Notes: generated from the letters alone by a model not told the origin. 64,000 nucleotides of DNA from Glaciibacter superstes DSM 21135 (GCF_000421145.1 NZ_ATWH01000012.1:150125-214124), one strand, 5' to 3'. Positions 17,895 through 26,608 are shown, counted from the stretch's first letter. Numbers and translations: made by a program.

Positions 17895-18623
17895 CTACTC
17901 CGCTGACTTCTCTGCTTCCTTCTCAGCCGCCTTTTGGGCGGCAACGTCGATCAGCGCCAGATCGTCGATGCTCACCAGGTGCGTCGCAATCGCATACTCA
18001 ACAAGTCGCGCGCGGCGATTTGTCGCCAGTTTGCCTTTCCCGCCCCTGAGGCCGGCGACGCCGATTTTGTCGAGCTTGTCGCAGACATTGTCGAGTTTGC
18101 GGTTGAAGGTGGTCATGCTCCAGCCCAGCCTGGCCGCTGCTTCAGCCGACGTGGGAATGACACCGCGACCGGGTACAGCCTGGGTCAGCACATTCTCGGC
18201 CAGCGCGACGATCAGTGAGCGCTGGCTGGTGGTGAGCGTCACAGGAAGCATGGTGGTTGTACCGCTGTTGTTCGACGCGGAGACCGACGTGTTGAAGTAA
18301 TCGTCTCCAGCGTGGATGGTGAAGTCGTAGGTCGTCGAACCGGCGCTGAACATGACGTGCATCGTCTGGAAGACGATCGGCAGCTTTGCGCCGGGGGCGA
18401 GCCAGGCCTGCACGGTTCCGGTGGAGTCGGAGACGGTCGCCGAGAGCAGGTTGCCCACGTTGGCCAGCCACCACATCCCGAAATCCCCGTACAACCGCAG
18501 AAAGGTGCGGTGCAGGTATGGGTTGTCATCGATCGTGAGGTCTGATTCCCTGCCGACACCAAAATCGGAGCCGGGCTCGACCGTGTACCACTCCCCACAG
18601 AACTCGACTTTCAGCGTCTTCAC
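17895..18623 (-). CDS. FHA-like domain fused to a helix-turn-helix region
   Basis: A 242-residue cytosolic protein. The N-terminal 100 or so residues look like an FHA domain (GVGRESDLTIDD, then a divergent HRTF in place of the usual SxxH). Residues about 140-215 resemble a DNA-binding helix-turn-helix with TSAEAAARLGWSMTTFNRKL. The C-terminus is Ala/Glu-rich. It could therefore read the phosphorylation state of the adjacent kinase and regulate transcription, probably of this cluster; that is inference. The GTG start at 18623 overlaps the kinase stop by 4 bp, implying coupled translation. The 171 bp to the next gene hold no obvious terminator. Confidence 0.7.
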   Translation of the reverse strand: MKTLKVEFCGEWYTVEPGSDFGVGRESDLTIDDNPYLHRTFLRLYGDFGMWWLANVGNLLSATVSDSTGTVQAWLAPGAKLPIVFQTMHVMFSAGSTTYDFTIHAGDDYFNTSVSASNNSGTTTMLPVTLTTSQRSLIVALAENVLTQAVPGRGVIPTSAEAAARLGWSMTTFNRKLDNVCDKLDKIGVAGLRGGKGKLATNRRARLVEYAIATHLVSIDDLALIDVAAQKAAEKEAEKSAE

Positions 18624-20311
18624 TGGTTGCACATCCTCTCGGCTTCCGAAAGCTTGCCGTCTGACCGTTGCAGGTACGCGTCGATGCAGATCTTCGATCC
18701 GGGGGCGATCGGCTCGACCACAATCTCGCCGGTCTTGCTCAGCTTGGGCTGATTCGGGGCGTCGGTGCGCGCCCACCGGTAGATGTCGCCCTCAGCGGGA
18801 TCCGGGTTGCCGAGGGTGAAAGTGACGGCGGTGCCGTCGACGGATGTCGCAACGTTCTCCTGCGTCGGCGCTGGGACACCGGTACCGGCGTTCGCGTCGC
18901 CGCCGGGGTCGGCGGCGACGGGCGAGCGCGTCGGCCCAAGCTCCCCGCCTCCAACGCCGGAAAGACTCACGGCCGTCACCACGATGCCCACGACGACAAC
19001 CGCTGCCACCACCACGCTGATGACGAGTCCGCGCCGCGCCGGAGACGTCGGCTCTGCATTGGGGGCGCCGTCCGCTGCGTTCGGCGCGCGGGGTCGCTTC
19101 ACCGTCTGGCCGCGCGCGCCGCGCAACACCGTTCCGTCTTCGATGGCGGCATCCTGGCCTGAACGCTGGTCGCTTGCCCGCGCTGGCGACTGCGCGTCGA
19201 TGACGGAGGGCGCCCGCAGTTGTGTCTTGTCGTCCTCTTTCGGCCGGCTGGCGGCATCCGGAGCCTGTTCAACCGGGCGCACGGGAGCGGGCGCCTGCGC
19301 TGCGATGGTCTGCACGCTCCGAACCCTGGTCTCGTCGTCACCAGCCGGTGCGTCCGGCTTCTCCTGTCGAGACAGGTGCAGGCTCGGTACCTCGATACCG
19401 GTCGCGGAGTAACCGAGTTCGAGTTCGACCCGCTGGAGGGCCCTGGCGAAGTCGAGCGCGTTGTCGTAGCGATCAGAACGGCGGGTGGCCATTCCCTTCT
19501 GCAGCACCAGGGTGAGCGACCTCGGCACATCGTCACGACCGATGGGGGTGATCGCACCCCGTTCGATGCGTCCGATCAGGTCGAGGGTTCCGTTGGAGCG
19601 CCCCCGGATCTCGAACGGCGTCTGGCCGGCCAGCAGCGTGTGGATGGTGGCGGCAAGGGAGAAGACGTCACTGCGAACGTCAGGGGCCGGATCGTCTTCG
19701 AACATCTCTGCCGGCGACCACGGAACGCTCATGCCGACCGACTGGCTTTCGCTCGTGCCGGTGACATCCGGCCCGCCCCTGCCCTTCGGCACGCCGGTGG
19801 TGGTGTGCACCGGCAGGTCGTCTTCCAGCGTCGACGAGATTCCGAAGTCGGTCAGCGCCGGCCAGCCGAAGTCGTTGGTGAGAACGTTAGCGGGTTTGAT
19901 ATCACGGTGAAGAATTCCGGCACCGTGCGCGGTGGCGATAGCGCCGGCGAGACGGATGCCGGTGCGGAGCGCGTCTTCGACACCGAACGGTTCACGCTTG
20001 TAGCGTTCGGCGAGGCTCGCCCCGGAGGCGTACTCCATCACGAAGTACGGTCGACCGTCACCGGCGACATCTGCGTGGTAGATCGTGACGATGTATGGGT
20101 GTGTTGACAGCTGGGCCATCAGGTTCGCCTCAGCGACGAACGCCGACCTGGTGGACTGGTTCAACTGCTCGGTGAGCAGCACCTTGACAGCGACCATCCG
20201 GCGTGGGAGCCGCTGTTCATAAAGGAAGACGTCAGAGAACCCACCGGACCCGAGGGTCCTGACATAGGTGTACCCCGGGAGTTCAGGGGGCATTGACGTG
20301 GTGCGGCGCAT
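18620..20311 (-). CDS. Transmembrane Ser/Thr protein kinase (Pkb2-like)
   Basis: A 563-residue Hanks-type kinase. It has a Gly-rich loop GSGGFSDV (about 21-28), the ATP lysine in AVKVL (Lys 43), HRDIKPAN (Asp 137) and DFG (155-157), so it should be active. A disordered linker (about 310-425) has three repeats of the form D/E-D-x-T-x-V/L-R (Thr about 328, 363 and 394), probable autophosphorylation and FHA docking sites. A membrane helix lies at about 428-451, followed by an extracytoplasmic FN3-like domain with two cysteines instead of PASTA repeats. The ATG at 20311 overlaps the upstream FHA stop by one base. It corresponds to pkb2 in the PFNA cluster. Its extracellular signal is unknown. Confidence 0.92.
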   Translation of the reverse strand: MRRTTSMPPELPGYTYVRTLGSGGFSDVFLYEQRLPRRMVAVKVLLTEQLNQSTRSAFVAEANLMAQLSTHPYIVTIYHADVAGDGRPYFVMEYASGASLAERYKREPFGVEDALRTGIRLAGAIATAHGAGILHRDIKPANVLTNDFGWPALTDFGISSTLEDDLPVHTTTGVPKGRGGPDVTGTSESQSVGMSVPWSPAEMFEDDPAPDVRSDVFSLAATIHTLLAGQTPFEIRGRSNGTLDLIGRIERGAITPIGRDDVPRSLTLVLQKGMATRRSDRYDNALDFARALQRVELELGYSATGIEVPSLHLSRQEKPDAPAGDDETRVRSVQTIAAQAPAPVRPVEQAPDAASRPKEDDKTQLRAPSVIDAQSPARASDQRSGQDAAIEDGTVLRGARGQTVKRPRAPNAADGAPNAEPTSPARRGLVISVVVAAVVVVGIVVTAVSLSGVGGGELGPTRSPVAADPGGDANAGTGVPAPTQENVATSVDGTAVTFTLGNPDPAEGDIYRWARTDAPNQPKLSKTGEIVVEPIAPGSKICIDAYLQRSDGKLSEAERMCNQ

Positions 20312-21744
20312 CAGTCCTCGCGCACCGTCAGCGAGATTCCGCTGCCCAGGTCGACGACGGTTCCGACAATGACGGATGTCGGTTCGCCCTGCCTCAGCTT
20401 CTGCGGCGGTTTGCCAGGAAGCACGATCAGGGTGCCGTTCCGCGAGTGCAGGTCGGTGACGACAACGGTGTCACCCTCGACCTGGAACTGCACGTGGTTG
20501 CGGGAGATGTCCTGGTCTGCGCCACCGAGGCTCACCAGGCGCGGCACCTGGCCACCTGAGACCTTGGTGACGCTCGGTGAACGTCCCACCAGTATCGGCT
20601 GTGTCAGGGGCTCCCGTGCACCACTCGGAAGAAGCAGGTACATCGTCGGCGCGGCCGCAGGAGGAGCAAGAGCCTCTGCCTCCGACGACCGTCCAGGGGT
20701 GCTACCTGGCCGATGCTTCCGGGAATTTCGCAGCTTCTGGATGTCCCCGCTCATGACCGTCATCCCGTCATGGTCACCGCTGCCGGAATCTGCCGGCAAT
20801 TCTTGAGCCGGCGGAGTCGGTGTCGGTGTCGGCGCAGCTGGCTTCGATGCCGTCGGCGAAGTGGGTGGAGCGGCGGCGGCGCTCGGAACGCCTGGCGTCG
20901 CCGGCACCGGACCCGACGCGGTGATAAAGGCGGGGAGGTCGATGCGGGGCCCGCCAACCGCGGCATCTTTCTGCTTCGACCCGGCAGCAGGCTTCGGGCG
21001 ACGATCCGTTCCCCGCACAACCGTCGAACCGAATTCCGGCTCCACTGAGTCGCCCTGCTCATCCGTTTCGCCTGGCTCATCGGGTTCGAGGTTCACGATC
21101 GTCTCTTCGCCGACGGGAGCAGGAGTCTCACGAACGGGAGCGGTGGGTGGAGCCGTTTTCGCCGGCATGCCGGTGCCGGTGCCGGTGCCGGTGCCGGAAG
21201 CATCCTGTGGAAGCGGCGCTGTCGCATCCGTCTTCCCAGTCTTGACCTGCGCTTTCTTGACCGTTGCTGTCTTGCTCGTTGCCGTCTCAACTGTGGCTGA
21301 CGAGACCTGCGCGGCACGCACTGCCCCCTCGCCGAGCGGCAGGGAAGAGCTCTTCGCCGCCACCGAACCTGTGCTCGCTTCGAACCCGGTCACGTGGCCG
21401 AAGGTCTGCTCCACCCAGGTGGAAATCGTGCGTCCGGTGACCGATTCCGGCCCATTCGTCGTCTCCAGCTGCACGGAGACGTCGCCACGCACGATCGCGC
21501 GCAGCGTCGCAGGAGTGTCTGCTGCGAGCTCGCCGTCCCAGGTCAGCAGCGCAAACGGCGGCGCGCTGAAGAGGCCTCCTGAGGTCAATTCGTCGAGCAC
21601 GGCCTGAGCGCTGTTTTCGCTGCAGAGGGCGTTCCACAGGCGGCTGGCTGAGTCCGGCGCATCCGGTCGCTTCACCAGCAGCAGGCGCGCAGGTACTGCC
21701 AGCGCCAACCACTCCCCCGACTCATCGTGTTGATACGAGAGCAT
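20311..21744 (-). CDS. FHA-domain protein with long disordered linker
   Basis: A 477-residue protein. The N-terminal 140 or so residues form an unrecognised globular region, and the middle is a Pro/Ala/Thr-rich linker with a GTGTGTG run from a hexanucleotide repeat. The C-terminal domain (about 365-475) is a clear FHA: ILVGRSP, DISRNHVQF and TDLHSRNGT. The linker contains Thr motifs EETIVNL, GSTVVRG and DGMTVMSG, resembling those in the kinase linker, so it may be a kinase substrate as well as a reader. GAGGTGGG precedes the ATG at 21744. It is 11 bp after the phosphatase and 1 bp before the kinase. Confidence 0.85.
   Translation of the reverse strand: MLSYQHDESGEWLALAVPARLLLVKRPDAPDSASRLWNALCSENSAQAVLDELTSGGLFSAPPFALLTWDGELAADTPATLRAIVRGDVSVQLETTNGPESVTGRTISTWVEQTFGHVTGFEASTGSVAAKSSSLPLGEGAVRAAQVSSATVETATSKTATVKKAQVKTGKTDATAPLPQDASGTGTGTGTGMPAKTAPPTAPVRETPAPVGEETIVNLEPDEPGETDEQGDSVEPEFGSTVVRGTDRRPKPAAGSKQKDAAVGGPRIDLPAFITASGPVPATPGVPSAAAAPPTSPTASKPAAPTPTPTPPAQELPADSGSGDHDGMTVMSGDIQKLRNSRKHRPGSTPGRSSEAEALAPPAAAPTMYLLLPSGAREPLTQPILVGRSPSVTKVSGGQVPRLVSLGGADQDISRNHVQFQVEGDTVVVTDLHSRNGTLIVLPGKPPQKLRQGEPTSVIVGTVVDLGSGISLTVRED
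21171..21197 (+). repeat. Hexanucleotide microsatellite CGGTGC
   Basis: About four and a half copies of CGGTGC, encoding alternating Gly-Thr in the FHA protein linker on the minus strand. Since the unit is six bases, copy-number change would alter linker length without shifting the frame. Confidence 0.8.
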
Positions 21745-21755
21745 TTCGTCCCACC

Positions 21756-22625
21756 TCAGCTTCTCGGCTTCGTTTCTTCGAGATGCTCGTGCACCCCTCC
21801 CGCACGGTCGTGCGTGTTTCCGGAGTCCTCCGGTGACGAGCCCAATGCGGACTCGACGAACACGACCGTGACATTATCGCGCCCGCCCCGCGCAATCGCC
21901 GCATCGACGAGTACGTCCGCGATACCGGTGCCGTCCTCATCGGTTGCCCCATCGTGAGCGGCGAGCAGCCGCGCGATCTCTGCCGTGTCGATTTCCTTGG
22001 TCAGTCCGTCGGAGCAGATCAGGAAGGAATGGCGCCCAGTCGCGGGCAGCAGCCAGACGTCTGAATCCACGAACTCGTCCGCGCCGATCGCCCGAGTGAT
22101 CACGTTGCGCTCCGGGTGCTGTTCGGCGTCCCGCAGGGTGATCAGACCGGCATCGACCATCTCCTGTACTGCAGAATGATCGACGCTGAGCTGCACCAGT
22201 GTTCTGCCGTCCCAGGTGTACACGCGAGAGTCACCGATATTGAAGGCCATCCAGTGGAAGCCGATGTCGTCGCCGGCGTCGACGAACGCGATGCCGGCGA
22301 GAGTGGTTCCGGAGACGGCAGTGCCGTAATCCTCCGCTGAGCTGAGGTCGCGAACAGCATCGTTGGAGGAGTGGATCGCATCGAGGATTCGTTCAGGCGT
22401 GGATGGCACACCCTGCTCGATGTGTTCGTCGAAGACCCGGATGACCGTCTGGCTTGCGGCATCACCGCGAGCGTGACCGCCCATCCCGTCTGCCACCAGG
22501 AACACCGGCGCCTGGGCAAGGAAGCTGTCTTCGTTGACTTTGCGCACCGATCCGACGTCGCTTCGGGCACTGAAGACGAATCGAGCAGTCGAAGCAGGCA
22601 ACGCGATCTCGCTCTCGCCGTTCAC
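21756..22625 (-). CDS. prpC: PP2C-type protein phosphatase, first gene of the cluster
   Basis: A metal-dependent Ser/Thr phosphatase of about 290 residues, expected to reverse the neighbouring kinase. Conserved blocks are SDVGSVRKVNEDS, the metal-binding VADGMGGHARGD, FNIGDSRVYTW, and GGRDNVTVVFVES at the C-terminus. There is no membrane segment, so it is a soluble cytosolic form. The start is uncertain: GTG codons at 22625, 22631 and 22637 are all possible, and a longer reading to 22703 exists but enters probable leader sequence. I chose 22625 because AGGTGG precedes it. The 108 bp after terC probably contain the cluster promoter; a TTATAC hexamer is visible there but no clear -35. Confidence 0.9.
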   Translation of the reverse strand: MNGESEIALPASTARFVFSARSDVGSVRKVNEDSFLAQAPVFLVADGMGGHARGDAASQTVIRVFDEHIEQGVPSTPERILDAIHSSNDAVRDLSSAEDYGTAVSGTTLAGIAFVDAGDDIGFHWMAFNIGDSRVYTWDGRTLVQLSVDHSAVQEMVDAGLITLRDAEQHPERNVITRAIGADEFVDSDVWLLPATGRHSFLICSDGLTKEIDTAEIARLLAAHDGATDEDGTGIADVLVDAAIARGGRDNVTVVFVESALGSSPEDSGNTHDRAGGVHEHLEETKPRS

Positions 22626-22733
22626 CGCCACCTGCACTCTGCTGTCAGACCACGCCCACAGCGTGATAGTCGTTGCACTTATCGCCCGGTTCGCGGGCCA
22701 CACCCCGCTCGGGCGTATTGGTGTATAACCGTA

Positions 22734-23759
22734 TCAATTCTCGCCGGCCGGCTGCGCGATCTCCTCTGCGAGGCTGTGCCCGCGTTTCCGGGCATCGCGG
22801 CTGGCCTTGATCAGGCTGGCGATCGTCGCAACGGCCATGGAAGCGACGATGACCCCGAGCGAGGTCCACGTGTCGATCTCCGGAGCCCAGTCGAAACCCT
22901 CACCGTTGTTGATGAAGAACACCTCATTGGTGTGCAGGGCATGGAGCACGAGTTTCACGCCGATGAAGGCGAGGATGAATGCGATCCCGTACTTCAGGTA
23001 CTCCAGGCGCTCCAGCAGTCCGCCGAGCAGGAAGTACAGCTGACGCAGGCCCATCAGGGCGAACACGTTGGCCGTGAAGACGATGAACGGGCTGGTGGTG
23101 ATTCCGAAGATCGCCGGAATCGAGTCGAGAGCGAAGATCAGGTCGGTCGAACCGATGGCAATGAAGACGATCAGCATTGGGGTGAAGACCTTGTTGCCGT
23201 CGATGACAGTGCGCAGTTTCGATCCGTCGAACTCCGAGGAGATCCTCATGTGTCTGCGCAAGTAGCGGATCAGGCCGTTTTCGGTATTCTCCTCGTTCTC
23301 GTCGTGCATCGCCTGACGAACGGCGGTGACGAGCAGGAATGCTCCGAAGATGTAGAAGATCCAGCTGAAGTTCTCGATCAGCTGGGCGCCGAGAAGAATG
23401 AAGATCCCGCGCAGCACCAGCGCGATGATGATGCCCACCATCAGCACTTCCTGCTGGTACTTCCTCGGCACGGAGAACCTCGACATGATGATGACGAACA
23501 CGAAGAGGTTGTCGATGCTGAGGCTGTATTCGGTGAGCCAGCCGGCCAGGAACTGCCCGGCATGCTCACCGTCGGCCAGCAGGAGCATGAGCAGGGCGAA
23601 GATCAGTGCCAGGCTGACATAGAAGACCACCCAGAGGGTTGCCTCCCTGATGGAGGGCACATGTGGCCGCTTGAAGACGATGAGCAGGTCGGCGACCAGG
23701 ATGACGGTCAAAATGACCAGTGAGCCGATTTCAAACCAGATCGGTAGTTCGAGTTCCAC
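22734..23759 (-). CDS. terC: TerC-family integral membrane protein, probable Mn exporter
   Basis: A 341-residue protein with about eight or nine membrane segments. TerC signatures are TEYSLSIDNLFVFVIIM near residue 80 and FALDSIPAIFG near 205, supplying the conserved acidic residues within the membrane. Characterised TerC/Alx proteins move manganese and support metalation of exported proteins. The GTG at 23759 follows AAAGG. The long leader contains the conserved blocks of a yybP-ykoY manganese riboswitch, which supports this function. It is upstream of the phosphatase gene on the same strand, with a 108-bp gap, so it may or may not share its transcript. Confidence 0.9.
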   Translation of the reverse strand: MELELPIWFEIGSLVILTVILVADLLIVFKRPHVPSIREATLWVVFYVSLALIFALLMLLLADGEHAGQFLAGWLTEYSLSIDNLFVFVIIMSRFSVPRKYQQEVLMVGIIIALVLRGIFILLGAQLIENFSWIFYIFGAFLLVTAVRQAMHDENEENTENGLIRYLRRHMRISSEFDGSKLRTVIDGNKVFTPMLIVFIAIGSTDLIFALDSIPAIFGITTSPFIVFTANVFALMGLRQLYFLLGGLLERLEYLKYGIAFILAFIGVKLVLHALHTNEVFFINNGEGFDWAPEIDTWTSLGVIVASMAVATIASLIKASRDARKRGHSLAEEIAQPAGEN

Positions 23760-23797
23760 AGGGACCTTTCAATGACGGGATGCTGCGCGCAGCACTG

Positions 23798-23925
23798 AAC
23801 CCGAAAGTCTCTCCCGCGCCGTTTCCGAAGCCACCGTGCCCGGGACCAGCGGCTCTGGCGGTCCGTATTGACGATCACGGCATAGGACCGCAATTCGGCC
23901 CAGAGGGATACTCCCCTTCACCGTC
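23798..23925 (-). promoter_or_regulatory. yybP-ykoY-type manganese riboswitch in the terC leader
   Basis: On the minus strand the leader carries, in order, the three conserved blocks of the yybP-ykoY family: AAGGGGAGTATCCC (23918 down to 23905), CGTCAATACGG (23873-23863) and GAGAGACTTTCGG (23813-23801), with GC-rich helices between them. This class senses Mn2+ and often precedes terC or alx genes, exactly the arrangement here. It ends about 40 nt before the terC GTG, close enough to control ribosome access or termination. I recognised it by motif, not by covariance model. Confidence 0.75.
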
Positions 23926-24024
23926 AAGTCTATGGGTTCGCGCGAGGACAAACTTTCGGTTCTCTCGCTCACGTCACAATCAGGGAACGCCCTCAGGGGA
24001 GGCTTTACAATCGAGATCGCGCGA

Positions 24025-24085
24025 CCGTCTCACTCAGACGGCCGCACTCAGACGGCCGCACACACAGCCGCACACACACAGCCGC
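24025..24085 (+). repeat. Short tandem repeats in the tdh leader
   Basis: Two copies of CACTCAGACGGCCG (about 24032-24059) are followed by two imperfect copies of CACACACAGCCG. They lie in the 240-bp leader between the riboswitch region and tdh. A TACAAT hexamer at 24006-24011 could be a -10, but no good -35 precedes it. Confidence 0.6.
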
Positions 24086-24162
24086 ACCCAGGCCGCCGCT
24101 GCCACGCGGCATCCGTCACCGAAGAACCACCAGTTCATCGTCGAACGAAAGGCAACCACCCC

Positions 24163-25224
24163 GTGCTCGCATTGTTCAAACCAACCGGTGCCCCCGGTCT
24201 CGAACTGGCCGAACGGCCCGACCCCGTCGTCGGGGACGGCGACGTGAAGATTCGAGTTCTCCGCACAGGTATCTGCGGCACCGACCTGCACATCGAGGCG
24301 TGGGACGCCTGGGCGTCAGACACGATCGCTCCCCCGATCATTCCCGGTCACGAGTTTTACGGTGAGGTGGTGGAGGTCGGGTCGCAGGTCTGCGACGTGC
24401 AGGTGGGCGCCCGGGTCTCCGGCGAGGGACACATCGTGTGCGGAAACTGCCGCAACTGCCGCGCAGGGCGCCGGCAGATGTGTATCCGCACGCAGGGGCT
24501 CGGCGTCAACCGCGATGGCGCATTCGCCGAGTACGTCGTCATTCCAGAGTCGAACGTGTGGGTTCACCAGGAACCCATCGACCCAGACCTCGGGGCAATT
24601 TTCGACCCATTCGGCAACGCCGTGCACACCGCACTCAGCTTCCCGCTGGTCGGCGAAGACGTGCTGATCACGGGAGCTGGGCCGATCGGGCTCATGGCAG
24701 CGGCGGTAGCCAGGCACGTCGGCGCACGTTTTGTCGTAGTGACGGATGTCTCAGAGCCGCGGCTCGCCCTCGCCAGGAGCATGGGGGCAGACCTCACCAT
24801 CAATGTCACAGAATCACGGATCGCAGACGCCCAGGGAAGCCTCGGAATGCGAGAGGGGTTCGATGTCGGGTTTGAGATGAGCGGGCATCCGAGCGCCCTC
24901 CCCGAGATGATCACCAACCTGAACCACGGTGGCAGGGTCGCGATGCTCGGGCTGCCGACAACCTCGATCGACGTCGACTGGGCGAAGGTGGTGACGCACA
25001 TGCTCACGATCAAGGGCATCTATGGGCGTGAGATGTACGAGACGTGGGTGGCGATGAGCGCCATGCTGCACACCAGCACGTGGCTCAGCGACGCCATCGG
25101 CTCAGTCATCACCGACCGTTTCCCGGCCGACCGCTGGCAAGAGGGCTTTGACGCCGCTCGTGCCGGAACAGGCGGCAAGGTCGTTCTCGACTGGAGCACC
25201 ATTTCTGATTCACGAGAAAGCTAA
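24163..25224 (+). CDS. tdh: L-threonine 3-dehydrogenase
   Basis: Zinc-dependent medium-chain dehydrogenase that oxidises L-threonine to 2-amino-3-ketobutyrate with NAD+. The catalytic zinc site begins at GICGTDLHI and GHEFYGEV, the structural zinc cysteines are in [15 protein letters not shown], and the nucleotide motif is [13 protein letters not shown]. The GTG at 24163 gives 353 residues, normal for Tdh, with AAAGG upstream; a longer in-frame reading enters low-complexity repeat DNA. kbl follows after 8 bp, completing a threonine-to-glycine operon. Confidence 0.93.
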   Translation: MLALFKPTGAPGLELAERPDPVVGDGDVKIRVLRTGICGTDLHIEAWDAWASDTIAPPIIPGHEFYGEVVEVGSQVCDVQVGARVSGEGHIVCGNCRNCRAGRRQMCIRTQGLGVNRDGAFAEYVVIPESNVWVHQEPIDPDLGAIFDPFGNAVHTALSFPLVGEDVLITGAGPIGLMAAAVARHVGARFVVVTDVSEPRLALARSMGADLTINVTESRIADAQGSLGMREGFDVGFEMSGHPSALPEMITNLNHGGRVAMLGLPTTSIDVDWAKVVTHMLTIKGIYGREMYETWVAMSAMLHTSTWLSDAIGSVITDRFPADRWQEGFDAARAGTGGKVVLDWSTISDSRES

Positions 25225-25232
25225 GGAGAACC

Positions 25233-26420
25233 ATGTACGGCACCATGAAGGCCCGGTTGCAAAAGAGCCTCGACGAAATCAGGGCAGACGGCCTCTACAA
25301 AGACGAACGTGCACTCGCATCGGCGCAGTCGTCGCACGTGAAGGCAGGGGGCAATGAGGTCCTGAATTTCTGCGCGAACAATTACCTCGGCCTCGCGAAC
25401 CACCCCGGAATCATCTCGGCCGCCCAGCGCGCAATGGACGAATGGGGGTTCGGACTCGCCAGTGTGCGTTTCATCTGCGGGACCCAGGAACTGCACCTGG
25501 ATATCGAGCGAGCGGTGTCGGAATTCCTTGGAACCGAGGGCACGATCCTGTTCTCGTCGTGCTTCGATGCGAACGGCGCCGTTTTCGAGTCACTGCTCGG
25601 CGCAGAAGACGCGGTCATCTCCGACGAGCTCAACCACGCGTCGATCATCGACGGCATCCGGCTCAGCAAAGCAGCGCGCTTTCGCTACCGCAACCGGGAC
25701 ATGGCCGACCTCGAAGCGAAGCTGATTGACGCATCAGGAGCCAGGCAGCGGCTTATTGTCACCGACGGCGTGTTTTCGATGGACGGATACTTCGCGCCGC
25801 TGGCGGAGATCTGCGACCTGGCGGAGCGTTATGACGCGCTGGTCATGGTCGACGATTCCCACGCCGTCGGCTTCATCGGCGAGCACGGACGCGGAACCCC
25901 GGAGCGCGCCGGAGTCGAATCTCGCGTGGATTTTGTCACGGGAACATTCGGAAAGGCCCTTGGCGGGGCATCCGGTGGCTACGTCAGCGGCCACGCCGAG
26001 ATCGTCGAGTTACTGAGGCAGCGTGCCAGGCCATACCTTTTCTCCAACTCCGTTGCGCCGGCGGTCGTGGCAGGCACGCTGGCCGCACTCGACCTGGTGC
26101 ACACGAGTGGTGAACTGAGAGTGCGACTGCAGGAGAATTCCGCCCTGTTCCGCCGACGGATGACCGAAGAGGGCTTCGATCTCCTGGAGGGCGAGCACCC
26201 CATTGTTCCGGTGATGTTCGGTGACGCTGTGCTGGCAGGACGGGTCGCCGACCGGATGCTCACGGAGGGCGTCTACGTCAGCGCATTCAGCTACCCGGTG
26301 GTGCCGAAGGGGAAGGCGCGCATCCGCGTTCAGCTCTCGGCGGCGCACAGTGCAGACGACGTCGAGGCGTGCGTGCGTGCGTTTGTCGCCTCTCGCGACG
26401 CCGTGCAGACGGCGACTTAA
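25233..26420 (+). CDS. kbl: Glycine C-acetyltransferase (2-amino-3-ketobutyrate CoA ligase)
   Basis: PLP enzyme that cleaves 2-amino-3-ketobutyrate with CoA to glycine and acetyl-CoA, acting directly after Tdh. The PLP-binding lysine is in [28 protein letters not shown] is the family signature, and [13 protein letters not shown] opens the fold. It has 395 residues, the normal length. AAGGAG lies 6 nt before the ATG at 25233, and tdh ends 8 bp upstream. The gene is followed at once by a perfect 12-bp hairpin terminator. Confidence 0.95.
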   Translation: MYGTMKARLQKSLDEIRADGLYKDERALASAQSSHVKAGGNEVLNFCANNYLGLANHPGIISAAQRAMDEWGFGLASVRFICGTQELHLDIERAVSEFLGTEGTILFSSCFDANGAVFESLLGAEDAVISDELNHASIIDGIRLSKAARFRYRNRDMADLEAKLIDASGARQRLIVTDGVFSMDGYFAPLAEICDLAERYDALVMVDDSHAVGFIGEHGRGTPERAGVESRVDFVTGTFGKALGGASGGYVSGHAEIVELLRQRARPYLFSNSVAPAVVAGTLAALDLVHTSGELRVRLQENSALFRRRMTEEGFDLLEGEHPIVPVMFGDAVLAGRVADRMLTEGVYVSAFSYPVVPKGKARIRVQLSAAHSADDVEACVRAFVASRDAVQTAT

Positions 26421-26424
26421 CCCT

Positions 26425-26452
26425 GAATGCCCCCGGAAATCCGGGGGCATTC
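26425..26452 (+). terminator. Perfect 12-bp hairpin, bidirectional terminator
   Basis: GAATGCCCCCGG (26425-26436), an AAAT loop, then CCGGGGGCATTC (26441-26452). It lies 4 bp after kbl and 10 bp beyond the 3' end of the convergent tRNA-Glu gene, so it probably serves both transcripts. There is no long U tract, as is common in actinobacteria. Confidence 0.85.
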
Positions 26453-26462
26453 AACTGTGTGG

Positions 26463-26535
26463 TGACCCCAGCGGGATTCGAACCCGCGTTACCGCCGTGA
26501 GAGGGCGATGTCCTAGGCCGCTAAACGATGGGGCC
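26463..26535 (-). tRNA. tRNA-Glu, anticodon CTC
   Basis: A 73-nt cloverleaf on the minus strand. The acceptor arm GGCCCCA pairs with TGGGGTC (one G-T), the anticodon loop CTCTCAC gives anticodon CTC, and the T arm contains GGTTCGAATCC. The discriminator base is A and CCA is not encoded. It reads GAG, the dominant Glu codon in GC-rich genomes. Its synthetase gene gltX lies about 7 kb away in the same window. Confidence 0.97.
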
Positions 26536-26550
26536 GTTTGCAACTTGAAA

Positions 26551-26580
26551 AGTATGCCACACGTACGAGTGCCCGGCCAA
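26551..26580 (-). promoter_or_regulatory. Sigma70-like promoter of tRNA-Glu
   Basis: On the minus strand TTGGCC (26580-26575), an 18-nt spacer, then CATACT (26556-26551). The -10 ends 15 nt before the mature tRNA 5' end, the expected distance. Confidence 0.65.
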
Positions 26581-26608
26581 ACTGGCGTCGGCGTGAAACC
26601 CCACAAGG

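Noticed and set aside
24012..24162. Glycine or threonine riboswitch before tdh-kbl
   Set aside because: Only short tandem repeats are seen; no conserved riboswitch blocks.
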